Shown: positions 1 through 7,208 of the stretch, piece by piece | How positions within the stretch are numbered: position 1 is the stretch's first letter | Layout of the letters: each line of letters opens with the position of its first letter | Source of the DNA: an uncultured Muribaculaceae bacterium | Lineage (GTDB): Bacteria > Bacteroidota > Bacteroidia > Bacteroidales > Muribaculaceae | Length of the DNA: 9,941 nt | Reading direction: 5' to 3' | Assembly: GCA_910589095.1 (NCBI GenBank) | Contig: CAJUSN010000012.1 | Coordinates: forward strand, 21,591 to 31,531 | Position numbers and translations under genes: made by a program | The notes under the pieces: generated by a model | Seen by the model: only the letters and a program-made list of their open reading frames with translations | What the model was told of the DNA's origin: nothing | Database searches by the model: none

Positions 1-1
1 A

Positions 2-898
2 TCAGTCTGTTACCAATCCCGTTGATGGACGGTCATCTTCTTCCGCTTCTGCATTGGCTGATGACACTGCACTTATGGCACGTTTGCGGTTGTCGGCCTC
101 CTCAATAGCTATCTGATAATTGTTTATCACAGCACCGGTCACAAGGTTAAGGAGTAAGAAAGCTGCTATGCAAAACCATGAAACGTGGAATGCAGTGATC
201 ACACCGGGACTCACGTGGACCACGCCAAGATCGGAAGCTGTCACAAGATTATAGCGCAGGTCGGTCCAGTCCTCTCCTGTGAGCGCGCGGAAAAGAGTGA
301 AGATAGCTTCCGGTATGTTGCCGAACGGATCAGGTGAATTTGCCGGAGAGTGAGGTGCTATCTCCATTAGTTTTTCGTAGCGTTCGAGTTCAGCTCCGGT
401 GAGAGTGACGGGGTCAGGCAGACGGAACATGGAAACACCCGCTATGGCATAGAGATAAACGAAAATCATGAAAAGGATGCAGTTGTAGAGCATTGATCTC
501 ATCGATTTCACCAGCACGGTGATTATGAGTTTGATCTCTTTTGATGCTCTGAGCAGACGCAACACTCGGAACACTCGCAGCACTCGTAAGGCCATCATTG
601 TGGATGCCCCGGAGGCTATGGAGAGAGGAATCCAACCTATGAGCACGAGTGACAGATCAAACAGATTCCATCCATCTTTGAGAAATTCGGATGTGCTTTC
701 CGCAGCTATGTAACGCACAAGAATTTCAAGTGTGAATATATATAATATAATTGACTGCACGAATTCAATGGTTGCATTGTCGTGAGTGGTTTGAACTCCT
801 ATAAGAATGGAGTTAATGATAATCACAAAGGTGATGAACATTTCAAAAGCGCGGCTTTTGGCAAGCTGCACGCTGGCTTGGCGGATTGTGGTGTTCAT
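2..898 (-). CDS. Single-domain voltage-gated cation channel (ion transport family), probable Ca2+-type filter
   Basis: 298-residue inner-membrane protein with the six-segment layout of bacterial voltage-gated channels, which act as tetramers. Seen: S1 about 16-36; S2 about 44-65 with F55 and E58, the usual charge-transfer pair; S3 about 77-96 starting WNLFD (D81); S4 with R105, R108, R111, R114, R117 and K120 at every third position; S5 about 134-158; pore helix about 194-207; filter T207-G-E-D-W-T-D213; S6 about 234-260; then a short acidic tail. The filter has acids at 209, 210 and 213, unlike the Na+-type TLESW of NaChBac and NavAb, and like the engineered Ca2+-selective CavAb (TLDDWSD) and eukaryotic Cav repeat II (TGEDW). 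Ca2+ conduction is inference. The S5-to-pore-helix loop, about 35 residues and Pro/Glu-rich, is long for this class. The ATG lies about 50 nt from the predicted transcription start, and the stop codon lies at the window edge. Fold and class are secure; the ion and physiological role are not. Confidence 0.92.
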   Translation of the reverse strand: MNTTIRQASVQLAKSRAFEMFITFVIIINSILIGVQTTHDNATIEFVQSIILYIFTLEILVRYIAAESTSEFLKDGWNLFDLSLVLIGWIPLSIASGASTMMALRVLRVFRVLRLLRASKEIKLIITVLVKSMRSMLYNCILFMIFVYLYAIAGVSMFRLPDPVTLTGAELERYEKLMEIAPHSPANSPDPFGNIPEAIFTLFRALTGEDWTDLRYNLVTASDLGVVHVSPGVITAFHVSWFCIAAFLLLNLVTGAVINNYQIAIEEADNRKRAISAVSSANAEAEEDDRPSTGLVTD

Positions 899-956
899 GG
901 AGGATGTGTGGATTGGTCTATTTTGGCCGCATGTGCGACTGTTGTTGAAGTAACTG

Positions 957-988
957 CAAAATTAGTGGTTACTCTGTGGTTTTGCAAA
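957..988 (-). promoter_or_regulatory. Bacteroidota-type promoter of the channel gene
   Basis: Read on the minus strand, TTTG (988-985), a 20-bp spacer and TAATTTTG (964-957) match the Bacteroidota housekeeping -33 (TTTG) and -7 (TAnnTTTG) elements exactly. Transcription should start near 950, giving a leader of about 50 nt before the ATG at 898. The site lies downstream of the glycosidase terminator, so the channel is probably transcribed alone. Confidence 0.75.
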
Positions 989-1034
989 TTTTTTATAAGT
1001 CCATTTTGGACATGGCAAAATTCTTTAACAGCTC

Positions 1035-1084
1035 ATTAAATACAAAATAATCGGGGCCGGCTGCGCATTGCGGCCGGCCCCGAT
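1035..1084 (-). terminator. Rho-independent terminator of the GH85 gene
   Basis: On the minus strand, a very GC-rich hairpin begins 25 nt after the stop codon. The arms 1084-1073 and 1061-1050 are perfectly complementary over 12 bp, extended inward by two Watson-Crick pairs and one G-U pair to leave a 5-nt loop. A T-rich stretch (ATTATTTTGTATTT) follows. It separates the glycosidase transcript from the channel gene, which has its own promoter just beyond. Confidence 0.8.
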
Positions 1085-1108
1085 AGGGTTATCAGATGTT
1101 ATCTGCGA

Positions 1109-4100
1109 TTATTTCTTGATAACTTTGAATGATTTGGCTTTCATACCGTCACGAAGAACGTTCACAACGTAAACGCCGGGAGCGCCATTGAGAGTGATCT
1201 GCATGAAGTCACCTGCAGCAACCTGCTGAGCCTTGTTGGCAACAGCACGTCCGTTGATGTCGAAGATAGAAACGTTGTAGAGGCCATCGGCAACAACGTC
1301 AAGATAAAGAACATCATCGATGGTGTAGGTGCGGAGTTCGCCGTCGGCAGCGATGTCACCTATTGCGCCGAGATCACCAACCTTGATGAATTGGAATGTG
1401 CGGCTTGCGCTACCGAGGTCATTGGCAAGTGTGAGCTCTGCGGTGTAGTCATCGCCTTCGCGGGCAAATGTAAGTTTAGCAGAACCTTCCTTGTCGCTAC
1501 CGGTCACGTCAGTGATTTCACCGAGGCGAGCCTTCCAAGTGGGTTTGGTTGTGATCTTATAGTCAGAACCGTCGATGAAGGGGCAACCTGTACCTGCAAC
1601 CGGACGGAGATAAACGTAGCGGCTGCGGCCTTCTGCTGCGGGATCATCCTGAAGTTCGAAGTAACCACCTACGGCACCGGCCTTAGAGCCCTTGGCCACG
1701 TACATGTTGTCAGCGCCGGGGGTATCTTCGAAGTCCCAGTAGCCTGCGAGGCCGTCGGGGAGATTGTTGGGATCGAAGCCTTCCATTGACTGCTTCACTT
1801 CTTCGGCAGTCATGGCCTTGTTCCATACCTGGAATTCATCAAGAGCGCCGGTCAGGCCGTTACCACCGACATCACGACCGGGGTGGCGGGTACCACCAAC
1901 CATAATCATGTTGTTGAGCGAAAGGGCCTTGTAGGCAGTGGTGTAGTCGTTGGTTGAACCTGACTGGGCAACGCGCATGTTGTTGTCGTAGTCAGAGCAG
2001 TTGTAGTAGTTCCATGTGCTTTCTACCTGCTTGCCGTTGATGTAAAGAAGCGTACGGGTCTTGGTAGTGCTGCGGTCAAAGATCATGGCGAAGTGTGTCC
2101 ACTGGCCTTTGTTGAAGATTCGGGTCTTGTTGTTGCCGAAGTCATAGCGGAGCACGTTGGTGGTTGCACCGGCGGAAGCGTATGACATATCCTGGTCATA
2201 GTTCTGCAGGGTTCCATCGGTATTGATAGAGCTCCAGAGCCATCCCCAGTTGTTACGGGGCCAAGAGCCGTCGCGTTCGCAGATGTCAACGAAGTCAACG
2301 GCGCCGGGGAAGTTGTCGATCTTCATCCAGCCGGCAACTGAGAATGATGATGATTCGCTGTCAAGAACTTCAGAAGCTTTCACACCGAAGAATTTTTCGG
2401 TGATGGCGATACCGCGTGAGCAAGCACCGTCGGCTTCGCGGCCGGTGTATGCAAGCATGATCTCTTCGTTAGGCTTAACCTTGATGTCAGCTTCCTGATC
2501 GTTGGCGGTAAGGGTGTAGATTTCGGGGATACGTCCGCGTGCAGCGTCGGTGATAACGAGGTAACCTGCGTGGGTTATCTTGGCATTATCAGAGCTGTCT
2601 TCAGTGTTGGGACCGGTGAGAACAAGGTCGTAGGTGCCGATTTCGGAGATACCGCTGCAAACCCACTTGTTGGTTTTGCCATCGCTCTGAGCCACGGCCT
2701 GAGCACCTTCTTCGCCTGTGGGATAGAGGGCCCACTGGAATTCTCGCTTGTCATCAACAGTGCTGAAAGTGAACTCTTCATCAGGAGTTACTGTAGATTT
2801 GTCAATCTGGATAGCATCGCTGTAAGTGCGGGTTGTGATGCTCTGATAGTCGGACCATGCGATTTCCGATTCGGTATCAGTGTCAAGTGAGAGTGATGAC
2901 ACACCGTAGCGAATGCTGCCCTGGCCGTTCTGATCGCCCTTGAAGGGTGTGGAGTAGCACATTGCTGCCCAAGATGTGGTCACACCCATAAGGATGGGTT
3001 CTTCACCCTCTTCCTGAGCGTAGATCTTGAACATCGAAACATTTACGTCGCTGTTGTAGCAAACGGTTCCGGCGGGCTTGTTGTTAGGTACATTGAAAAT
3101 AACCTTGCCGTCGATACCTGCGTAAGTGTTACGCAGAGCAACCACATTGGTGATTTCGGGCTTGGTAGGAGCCGGTGCGGCAGCACGCTTGATTGAGAAC
3201 TCACCAACATAGAGCTGCATTCCGGCAGCTTTCTCCACATTGATAGCAACCATTGCGAGAGTCTTGCCTGCGAGTCCGTCGCCTGCGGCTACGGTGTACT
3301 GCTTGGTGGTCCATGTACCGTCGTCGATCATCTGGCCATCTTCACATACATTCATTGATTTAGCCACAGTGTTTTCGCTACCTTCCACGCTGTAAACGAA
3401 GTTAACGGCACCTGAGCCACCAACCAGTTTGTAGCGAACGGTGATAACGTCACCGGCCTTGAGTGCGTAGGATGTTTTGAAGAGGTGGAGGTATTCTCCG
3501 TCGGTAGAGCCTGAAAGCTTGAGGCAAGAACCGCCAACATAGGCATCATCCCAAGAGAATTGAGCTGTGAGGCCGGTTGCGGGTACGTCGGCTGCATTTG
3601 TTCCGAGGAACTTGGTCGACCACCACCAACGCCATGTAGGCATGTAGTCCTGAACGCCGATGTTGTACCATTCGCAGTTGTTTTCGCGAACGCCCTTCCA
3701 GTTGAAATAGCGGCCGTTACCAACGTTGAAGAATGAATAGAAAGGTTCCTCATCAAGATTCCAGCTCATAGCTGAACGGGCCGACATGAAGCGTGACATT
3801 CCGTGGAAGTCCTTGTCGGTGCTTGAACAGGTCATGGTGCGTGTTTCGAGAGGAAGATCGTTCACCGGGTTGTGGGTACCGCTGGTGAACCAGTTTTCCA
3901 AACGGTTCTGATAGGTGTTCTGTTTGGCTTCAGTTGAAGAACCGTTTTCGCCACGGTACTGCCAGAACATGTTTTCGGAGTGAGCGCCCCAAAGACCAAT
4001 GGATACATTGTACTGACCGATGATATCCCAATGGTCATAGGATGCGCGGGGTTCGCCACCCTGCATGTTTATACCGCAATAGAGCCAAAGAGGATTACGG

Positions 4101-4984
4101 CCCTTACCGATTGAGGCGGAAGCGGCATTGTTGACACTCTGTTCAAGGAGTGCGCCGGAACGGTTACTCCAGTTGTAGTTGAAGAATAGAGAGGTGCGTT
4201 CCTGACCAAGAGGTCCCCAGTTCTGATAGTTTGTTGAACTGAGACCGTTGTCAAAGTTGATTGTACCGCGGTCGTTAGTACCGTCGTACCACATGTTCTC
4301 GGCCATGTTGTAGCCGGGAGTAACTTTGGCAAATTCTGTGTTGATGCCAGCCCATAGCTTTTCGTGCATTGTGCGCAGTCCTTCAAGACTGTAGAATCCG
4401 GAGAACTCAGAATTGTAGCCAATACCGTCGTGACCGTAGTAAACGAGCATCTTGGCAAGTTCTGAGCCATCAAGTTTGCTCATAGCTGTAAGGGCTGTTG
4501 ACCATTCAGAGGTGATGGCACCGAAGGGGGTGCCGGCAACAGAGGATACGCTTACACCATTTTTGTGAGCAACGTCGGTGAAGTTACCGGGGATGCCACC
4601 GAGAGGAGCTGACCAGTTGCCGAAGTGGTCAACGTAGCTCCACATGGTGAAACATTCTGAATCGAACTCACCGGTGGGGAGGGCATTGCGGTTGCCGTCG
4701 CTGTTGATGTTGATGGGCAACCAAGCGCAGAGACGTTTGTCGTTCTCGTTCCATTTCAGGTCAGGATTCACCTGAGTGGCGCTGTTTTGGAAACGTACGC
4801 GGGGTTTTACACGCGAGATGAAGAAGTTGTCATCATCGCTGATCTTATGGTCAGTCGACCACTTGGTGAAATTAGACGCCAACTGCTGTGATTCAGGCCA
4901 GTTGATGTCGCCTGCATGCCATGATTGGGCGTTTGCTCCTAATGCGAGAAGCGCGGCCACCGGCAAAATGTAGGTTTTTTTCAT
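1109..4984 (-). CDS. Secreted GH85 endo-beta-N-acetylglucosaminidase with LamG-like and T9SS sorting domains
   Basis: 1291 residues. Family GH85 cuts the GlcNAc-beta-1,4-GlcNAc core bond of N-glycans by substrate-assisted catalysis. Seen: a signal peptide at 1-20 (MKK, hydrophobic core, ANAQ); a TIM-barrel region about 80-430 with the GH85 signatures HDGIGYNSEF (catalytic Asn191 and Glu193, spaced N-x-E as in Endo-A and EndoD), then MWYDG, INFDNGLS and FFNYNW. An aromatic run TWRWWW lies at 450-455. About 480-600 looks like a beta-sandwich carbohydrate-binding module, 610-720 and 730-812 are Ig/FN3-like, and about 840-1065 is a LamG jellyroll (SFSVAGWMKI, LLYINGKQV, LDEFQVWNKAMT). Residues 1215-1291 are a T9SS type A sorting domain (VSIFDINGRAV, GVYVVNV, SFKVIKK). 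The enzyme is therefore probably exported to the cell surface or medium to release host glycans. No SusC/SusD genes flank it. The GH85 assignment is firm; the accessory-domain borders are approximate. Confidence 0.9.
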   Translation of the reverse strand: MKKTYILPVAALLALGANAQSWHAGDINWPESQQLASNFTKWSTDHKISDDDNFFISRVKPRVRFQNSATQVNPDLKWNENDKRLCAWLPININSDGNRNALPTGEFDSECFTMWSYVDHFGNWSAPLGGIPGNFTDVAHKNGVSVSSVAGTPFGAITSEWSTALTAMSKLDGSELAKMLVYYGHDGIGYNSEFSGFYSLEGLRTMHEKLWAGINTEFAKVTPGYNMAENMWYDGTNDRGTINFDNGLSSTNYQNWGPLGQERTSLFFNYNWSNRSGALLEQSVNNAASASIGKGRNPLWLYCGINMQGGEPRASYDHWDIIGQYNVSIGLWGAHSENMFWQYRGENGSSTEAKQNTYQNRLENWFTSGTHNPVNDLPLETRTMTCSSTDKDFHGMSRFMSARSAMSWNLDEEPFYSFFNVGNGRYFNWKGVRENNCEWYNIGVQDYMPTWRWWWSTKFLGTNAADVPATGLTAQFSWDDAYVGGSCLKLSGSTDGEYLHLFKTSYALKAGDVITVRYKLVGGSGAVNFVYSVEGSENTVAKSMNVCEDGQMIDDGTWTTKQYTVAAGDGLAGKTLAMVAINVEKAAGMQLYVGEFSIKRAAAPAPTKPEITNVVALRNTYAGIDGKVIFNVPNNKPAGTVCYNSDVNVSMFKIYAQEEGEEPILMGVTTSWAAMCYSTPFKGDQNGQGSIRYGVSSLSLDTDTESEIAWSDYQSITTRTYSDAIQIDKSTVTPDEEFTFSTVDDKREFQWALYPTGEEGAQAVAQSDGKTNKWVCSGISEIGTYDLVLTGPNTEDSSDNAKITHAGYLVITDAARGRIPEIYTLTANDQEADIKVKPNEEIMLAYTGREADGACSRGIAITEKFFGVKASEVLDSESSSFSVAGWMKIDNFPGAVDFVDICERDGSWPRNNWGWLWSSINTDGTLQNYDQDMSYASAGATTNVLRYDFGNNKTRIFNKGQWTHFAMIFDRSTTKTRTLLYINGKQVESTWNYYNCSDYDNNMRVAQSGSTNDYTTAYKALSLNNMIMVGGTRHPGRDVGGNGLTGALDEFQVWNKAMTAEEVKQSMEGFDPNNLPDGLAGYWDFEDTPGADNMYVAKGSKAGAVGGYFELQDDPAAEGRSRYVYLRPVAGTGCPFIDGSDYKITTKPTWKARLGEITDVTGSDKEGSAKLTFAREGDDYTAELTLANDLGSASRTFQFIKVGDLGAIGDIAADGELRTYTIDDVLYLDVVADGLYNVSIFDINGRAVANKAQQVAAGDFMQITLNGAPGVYVVNVLRDGMKAKSFKVIKK

Positions 4985-5133
4985 TAAGGTTACAGTTAGG
5001 TTAATGATTGATTTGTAACTTGTTATAGTAACATAGAATTTTCCGGATAAAACTTTGAGCCATTGCTGACCGTTTTTTCACATGGTAAAGCTGAGGAATT
5101 TCCCTTTGGGAATACTTTTTCATGGAATTTGTG

Positions 5134-5141
5134 CAAAGTTA
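5134..5141 (-). promoter_or_regulatory. Predicted -7 element for the GH85 gene
   Basis: Read on the minus strand this is TAACTTTG, a perfect TAnnTTTG match. No good TTTG is seen 19-21 bp upstream, so the -33 half is weak, which could mean activator dependence. It is the only -7 match found between the gene's ATG and lepA on this strand. The implied leader is about 140 nt. Confidence 0.5.
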
Positions 5142-5201
5142 CGTAAAATTACTGGTTTAAACGCCTTAGCATTCTTAAATAAGGTTAATTTTTCGTGCCG
5201 A

Positions 5202-5218
5202 TTATCAAGAAGTGATAA
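5202..5218. repeat. Operator-like inverted repeat TTATCA-N5-TGATAA
   Basis: A perfect 6-bp dyad with a 5-bp spacer lies between the two divergent promoters, about 85 bp upstream of the lepA -7 and about 60 bp upstream of the glycosidase promoter. Another TGATAA occurs at 5261-5266. A transcription-factor site is possible, but short AT-rich dyads are common by chance. Confidence 0.3.
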
Positions 5219-5302
5219 ACTGAAACAACGTGTCGCAAACAGCGGTTGTCAGATAAATCATGATAATGATTGCCAGGTGGTGGAAAATTGCCGATTTTTC
5301 GC

Positions 5303-5310
5303 TAATTTTG
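5303..5310 (+). promoter_or_regulatory. Predicted -7 element for lepA
   Basis: TAATTTTG is a perfect Bacteroidota -7 match and the same octamer seen upstream of the channel and kinase genes. The -33 position (about 5279-5282, GGTG) is a poor match. Transcription should start near 5316, about 20 nt before the ATG at 5335. This argues against the in-frame upstream ATG at 5260, which would lie before the promoter. Confidence 0.6.
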
Positions 5311-5334
5311 CAGTTGAAATTAAAGAATTACGAA

Positions 5335-7122
5335 ATGAAGCATATAAGAAACTTTTGTATCATAGCCCACATTGACCATGGCAAAAGCACACTGGCCGAC
5401 CGCCTTCTGGAGTACACCAATACTGTAGGAGGAAAGGATATGCAGGCGCAGGTGCTTGATGACATGGATCTTGAACGCGAGCGTGGAATTACCATCAAGA
5501 GCCATGCAATCCAAATGGACTATACATATAAAGGTGAAAGGTACGAACTGAATCTTATCGACACCCCGGGGCATGTGGACTTCTCTTATGAAGTGTCACG
5601 CTCGATAGCCGCTTGCGAGGGTGCTCTTCTTATAGTCGATGCTTCGCAAGGCATCCAGGCACAAACCATATCCAATCTCTACATGGCCATTGACAATGAC
5701 TTGGAGATCATCCCGGTGCTTAACAAGTGTGATCTGGATAGCGCAAATCCGGAGGAAGTGGAGGATCAGATTGTTGACTTACTTGGTTGTGACCGCGAGT
5801 CCATTATTCGTGCGAGCGGCAAAACCGGCATGGGTGTGGAGGAGATTCTTGCCGCCATCATCGAGCGCATCCCGGCTCCTAAAGGTGATCCGACAGCTCC
5901 GTTACAGGCCCTGATTTTCGACTCTGTTTTCAATCCTTTCCGCGGTATCATTGCTTATTTCAAAATTGTCAACGGTACGATACGTAAGAATGATTTCGTG
6001 AAGTTCGTTGCTACCGGCAAGGAATATCATGCCGATGAGATTGGTGTGTTGAAACTCGATATGGCTCCGCGCGAGGAGCTCTCGGCCGGCACCGTGGGAT
6101 ATATAATTTCAGGAATCAAGACTTCGAAGGAGGTGAAAGTAGGCGACACCATTACTCATGTCCTGCAACCTTGCGAGCAAGCCATTGAGGGATTCGAGGA
6201 GGTGAAGCCGATGGTTTTTGCCGGTGTGTATCCCATCGAGACCGAGGATTTTGAGAATTTGCGTGCGTCGCTTGAAAAGTTGCAGCTCAATGATGCTTCG
6301 CTCACATTCCAGCCGGAATCGTCCATGGCTCTTGGTTTCGGATTCAGATGCGGTTTTCTCGGGTTGCTCCACATGGAGATTATCCAGGAACGTCTGGGTC
6401 GTGAGTTCGATATGGATGTGATCACCACAGTGCCCAACGTGTCCTATCGTGTGTATGACAAGCATGGCAACATGACTGAAGTGCACAACCCCTCGGGGCT
6501 GCCCGACATTACGCTGATTGATCATATAGAAGAGCCTTACATCCGCGCTTCCGTGATAACCGCTGCTGAATTTATCGGTCCTATCATGACGCTCTGCTTG
6601 GGCAAGCGCGGTGAACTCGTAAAGCAGGAGTACATTTCGGGCAACCGTATGGAGATGATTTTCGACATGCCGCTCGGTGAGATTGTGATTGATTTCTATG
6701 ATAAGCTGAAGAGCATTTCCAAAGGTTATGCTTCGTTTGATTATCATTTGCATGATTTCCGCGAGTCAAAGCTGGTTAAGCTTGATATTCTTCTCAACGG
6801 TGAGAGCGTGGATGCGCTCAGCACGTTGACCCACGTGGACAATGCCGTCACTTTTGGTCGCCGCATGTGTGAGAAACTCAAGGAACTTATTCCGCGTCAA
6901 CAATTCGATATTGCCATTCAGGCGGCCATCGGTGCCAAAATCATTGCACGCGAAACCATCAAGGCCGTGCGTAAGGATGTGACCGCCAAATGTTATGGCG
7001 GTGATATTTCACGTAAACGTAAACTTCTTGAAAAACAGAAGAAGGGAAAGAAGCGTATGAAGCAGATAGGTTCGGTGGAGGTGCCTCAGAAGGCTTTCCT
7101 TGCCGTGCTTAAGCTTGATTGA
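5335..7122 (+). CDS. lepA: Elongation factor 4 (LepA), ribosomal translocation GTPase
   Basis: 595 residues, matching the usual length of about 600. EF4/LepA is a ribosome-binding GTPase of the EF-G class linked to back-translocation, initiation and stalled-ribosome handling; it acts in the cytoplasm and at the membrane. Seen: G1 AHIDHGKST at 11-19; switch II DTPGHVDF at 76-83 with the catalytic-type His80; G4 NKCD at 130-133; G5 SGK at 161-163; EF-G-like domains through about 480; and the LepA-specific C-terminal domain with the basic stretch KRKLLEKQKKGKKRMKQIG near 561-579. The start MKHIRNF is chosen because LepA N-termini begin just before the G domain. The frame extends to an ATG at 5260, but the added 25 residues are not LepA-like and start upstream of the -7 element. 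No Shine-Dalgarno sequence is seen. A strong terminator follows the stop. No key residue is missing. Confidence 0.97.
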   Translation: MKHIRNFCIIAHIDHGKSTLADRLLEYTNTVGGKDMQAQVLDDMDLERERGITIKSHAIQMDYTYKGERYELNLIDTPGHVDFSYEVSRSIAACEGALLIVDASQGIQAQTISNLYMAIDNDLEIIPVLNKCDLDSANPEEVEDQIVDLLGCDRESIIRASGKTGMGVEEILAAIIERIPAPKGDPTAPLQALIFDSVFNPFRGIIAYFKIVNGTIRKNDFVKFVATGKEYHADEIGVLKLDMAPREELSAGTVGYIISGIKTSKEVKVGDTITHVLQPCEQAIEGFEEVKPMVFAGVYPIETEDFENLRASLEKLQLNDASLTFQPESSMALGFGFRCGFLGLLHMEIIQERLGREFDMDVITTVPNVSYRVYDKHGNMTEVHNPSGLPDITLIDHIEEPYIRASVITAAEFIGPIMTLCLGKRGELVKQEYISGNRMEMIFDMPLGEIVIDFYDKLKSISKGYASFDYHLHDFRESKLVKLDILLNGESVDALSTLTHVDNAVTFGRRMCEKLKELIPRQQFDIAIQAAIGAKIIARETIKAVRKDVTAKCYGGDISRKRKLLEKQKKGKKRMKQIGSVEVPQKAFLAVLKLD

Positions 7123-7150
7123 TTCCGGCAGGAAGTAAGGGAACCATAAC

Positions 7151-7205
7151 AGTGTGGCGTTTGTTGAATTATTGATAAATTTAACAAACGTCACACTCGT
7201 TTTTT
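7151..7205 (+). terminator. Strong terminator hairpin after lepA, abutting the nhaA start
   Basis: Arms 7151-7170 and 7178-7197 form a 20-bp stem with two G-U wobbles and no mismatch. The loop is 7 nt (ATTGATA), and a six-T run follows at 7200-7205. It begins 28 nt after the lepA stop. The T-run ends only 3 nt before the nhaA ATG at 7209, so readthrough or an unseen promoter must supply nhaA transcripts. Confidence 0.82.
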
Positions 7206-7208
7206 ATT

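Larger units (their letters stand above)
4985..5334. other. Divergent intergenic region between the GH85 gene and lepA
   Basis: 350 bases without a credible gene. It holds the predicted minus-strand promoter of the glycosidase (5134-5141), with a leader of about 140 nt down to its ATG; the predicted plus-strand lepA promoter (5303-5310); and AT-rich dyads between them, at 5202-5218 and an ATCATGAT palindrome at 5257-5264. A small TTCCC-TTT-GGGAA inverted repeat at 5100-5112 falls inside the glycosidase leader. Reading frames crossing it have no recognisable protein features. Confidence 0.7.

Noticed and set aside
561..587. Tandem ACACTCG-like repeat
   Set aside because: It encodes the regularly spaced arginines of the channel S4 helix; the repetition reflects the protein, not a DNA repeat element.
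782..1039. 85-codon plus-strand frame
   Set aside because: It is antisense to the channel N-terminus and runs across that gene's promoter; no protein features.
1391..1789. 132-codon plus-strand frame with many Cys and Gly
   Set aside because: It is antisense to the C-terminal part of the GH85 gene; the composition follows from the opposite strand's codons.
5260..5334. Upstream in-frame ATG extending LepA by 25 residues
   Set aside because: The extension is not LepA-like and begins upstream of the predicted -7 element at 5303-5310; Met at 5335 gives the normal family length.
5082..5375. 97-codon frame in the GH85/lepA intergenic region
   Set aside because: It overlaps the start of lepA and both promoter regions, and its translation shows no domain, signal peptide or membrane segment.
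6109..6753. Long open frame (214 codons) antisense to lepA
   Set aside because: It lies wholly inside a well-conserved lepA, has no recognisable domain and no promoter, and fits a shadow of lepA codon usage.
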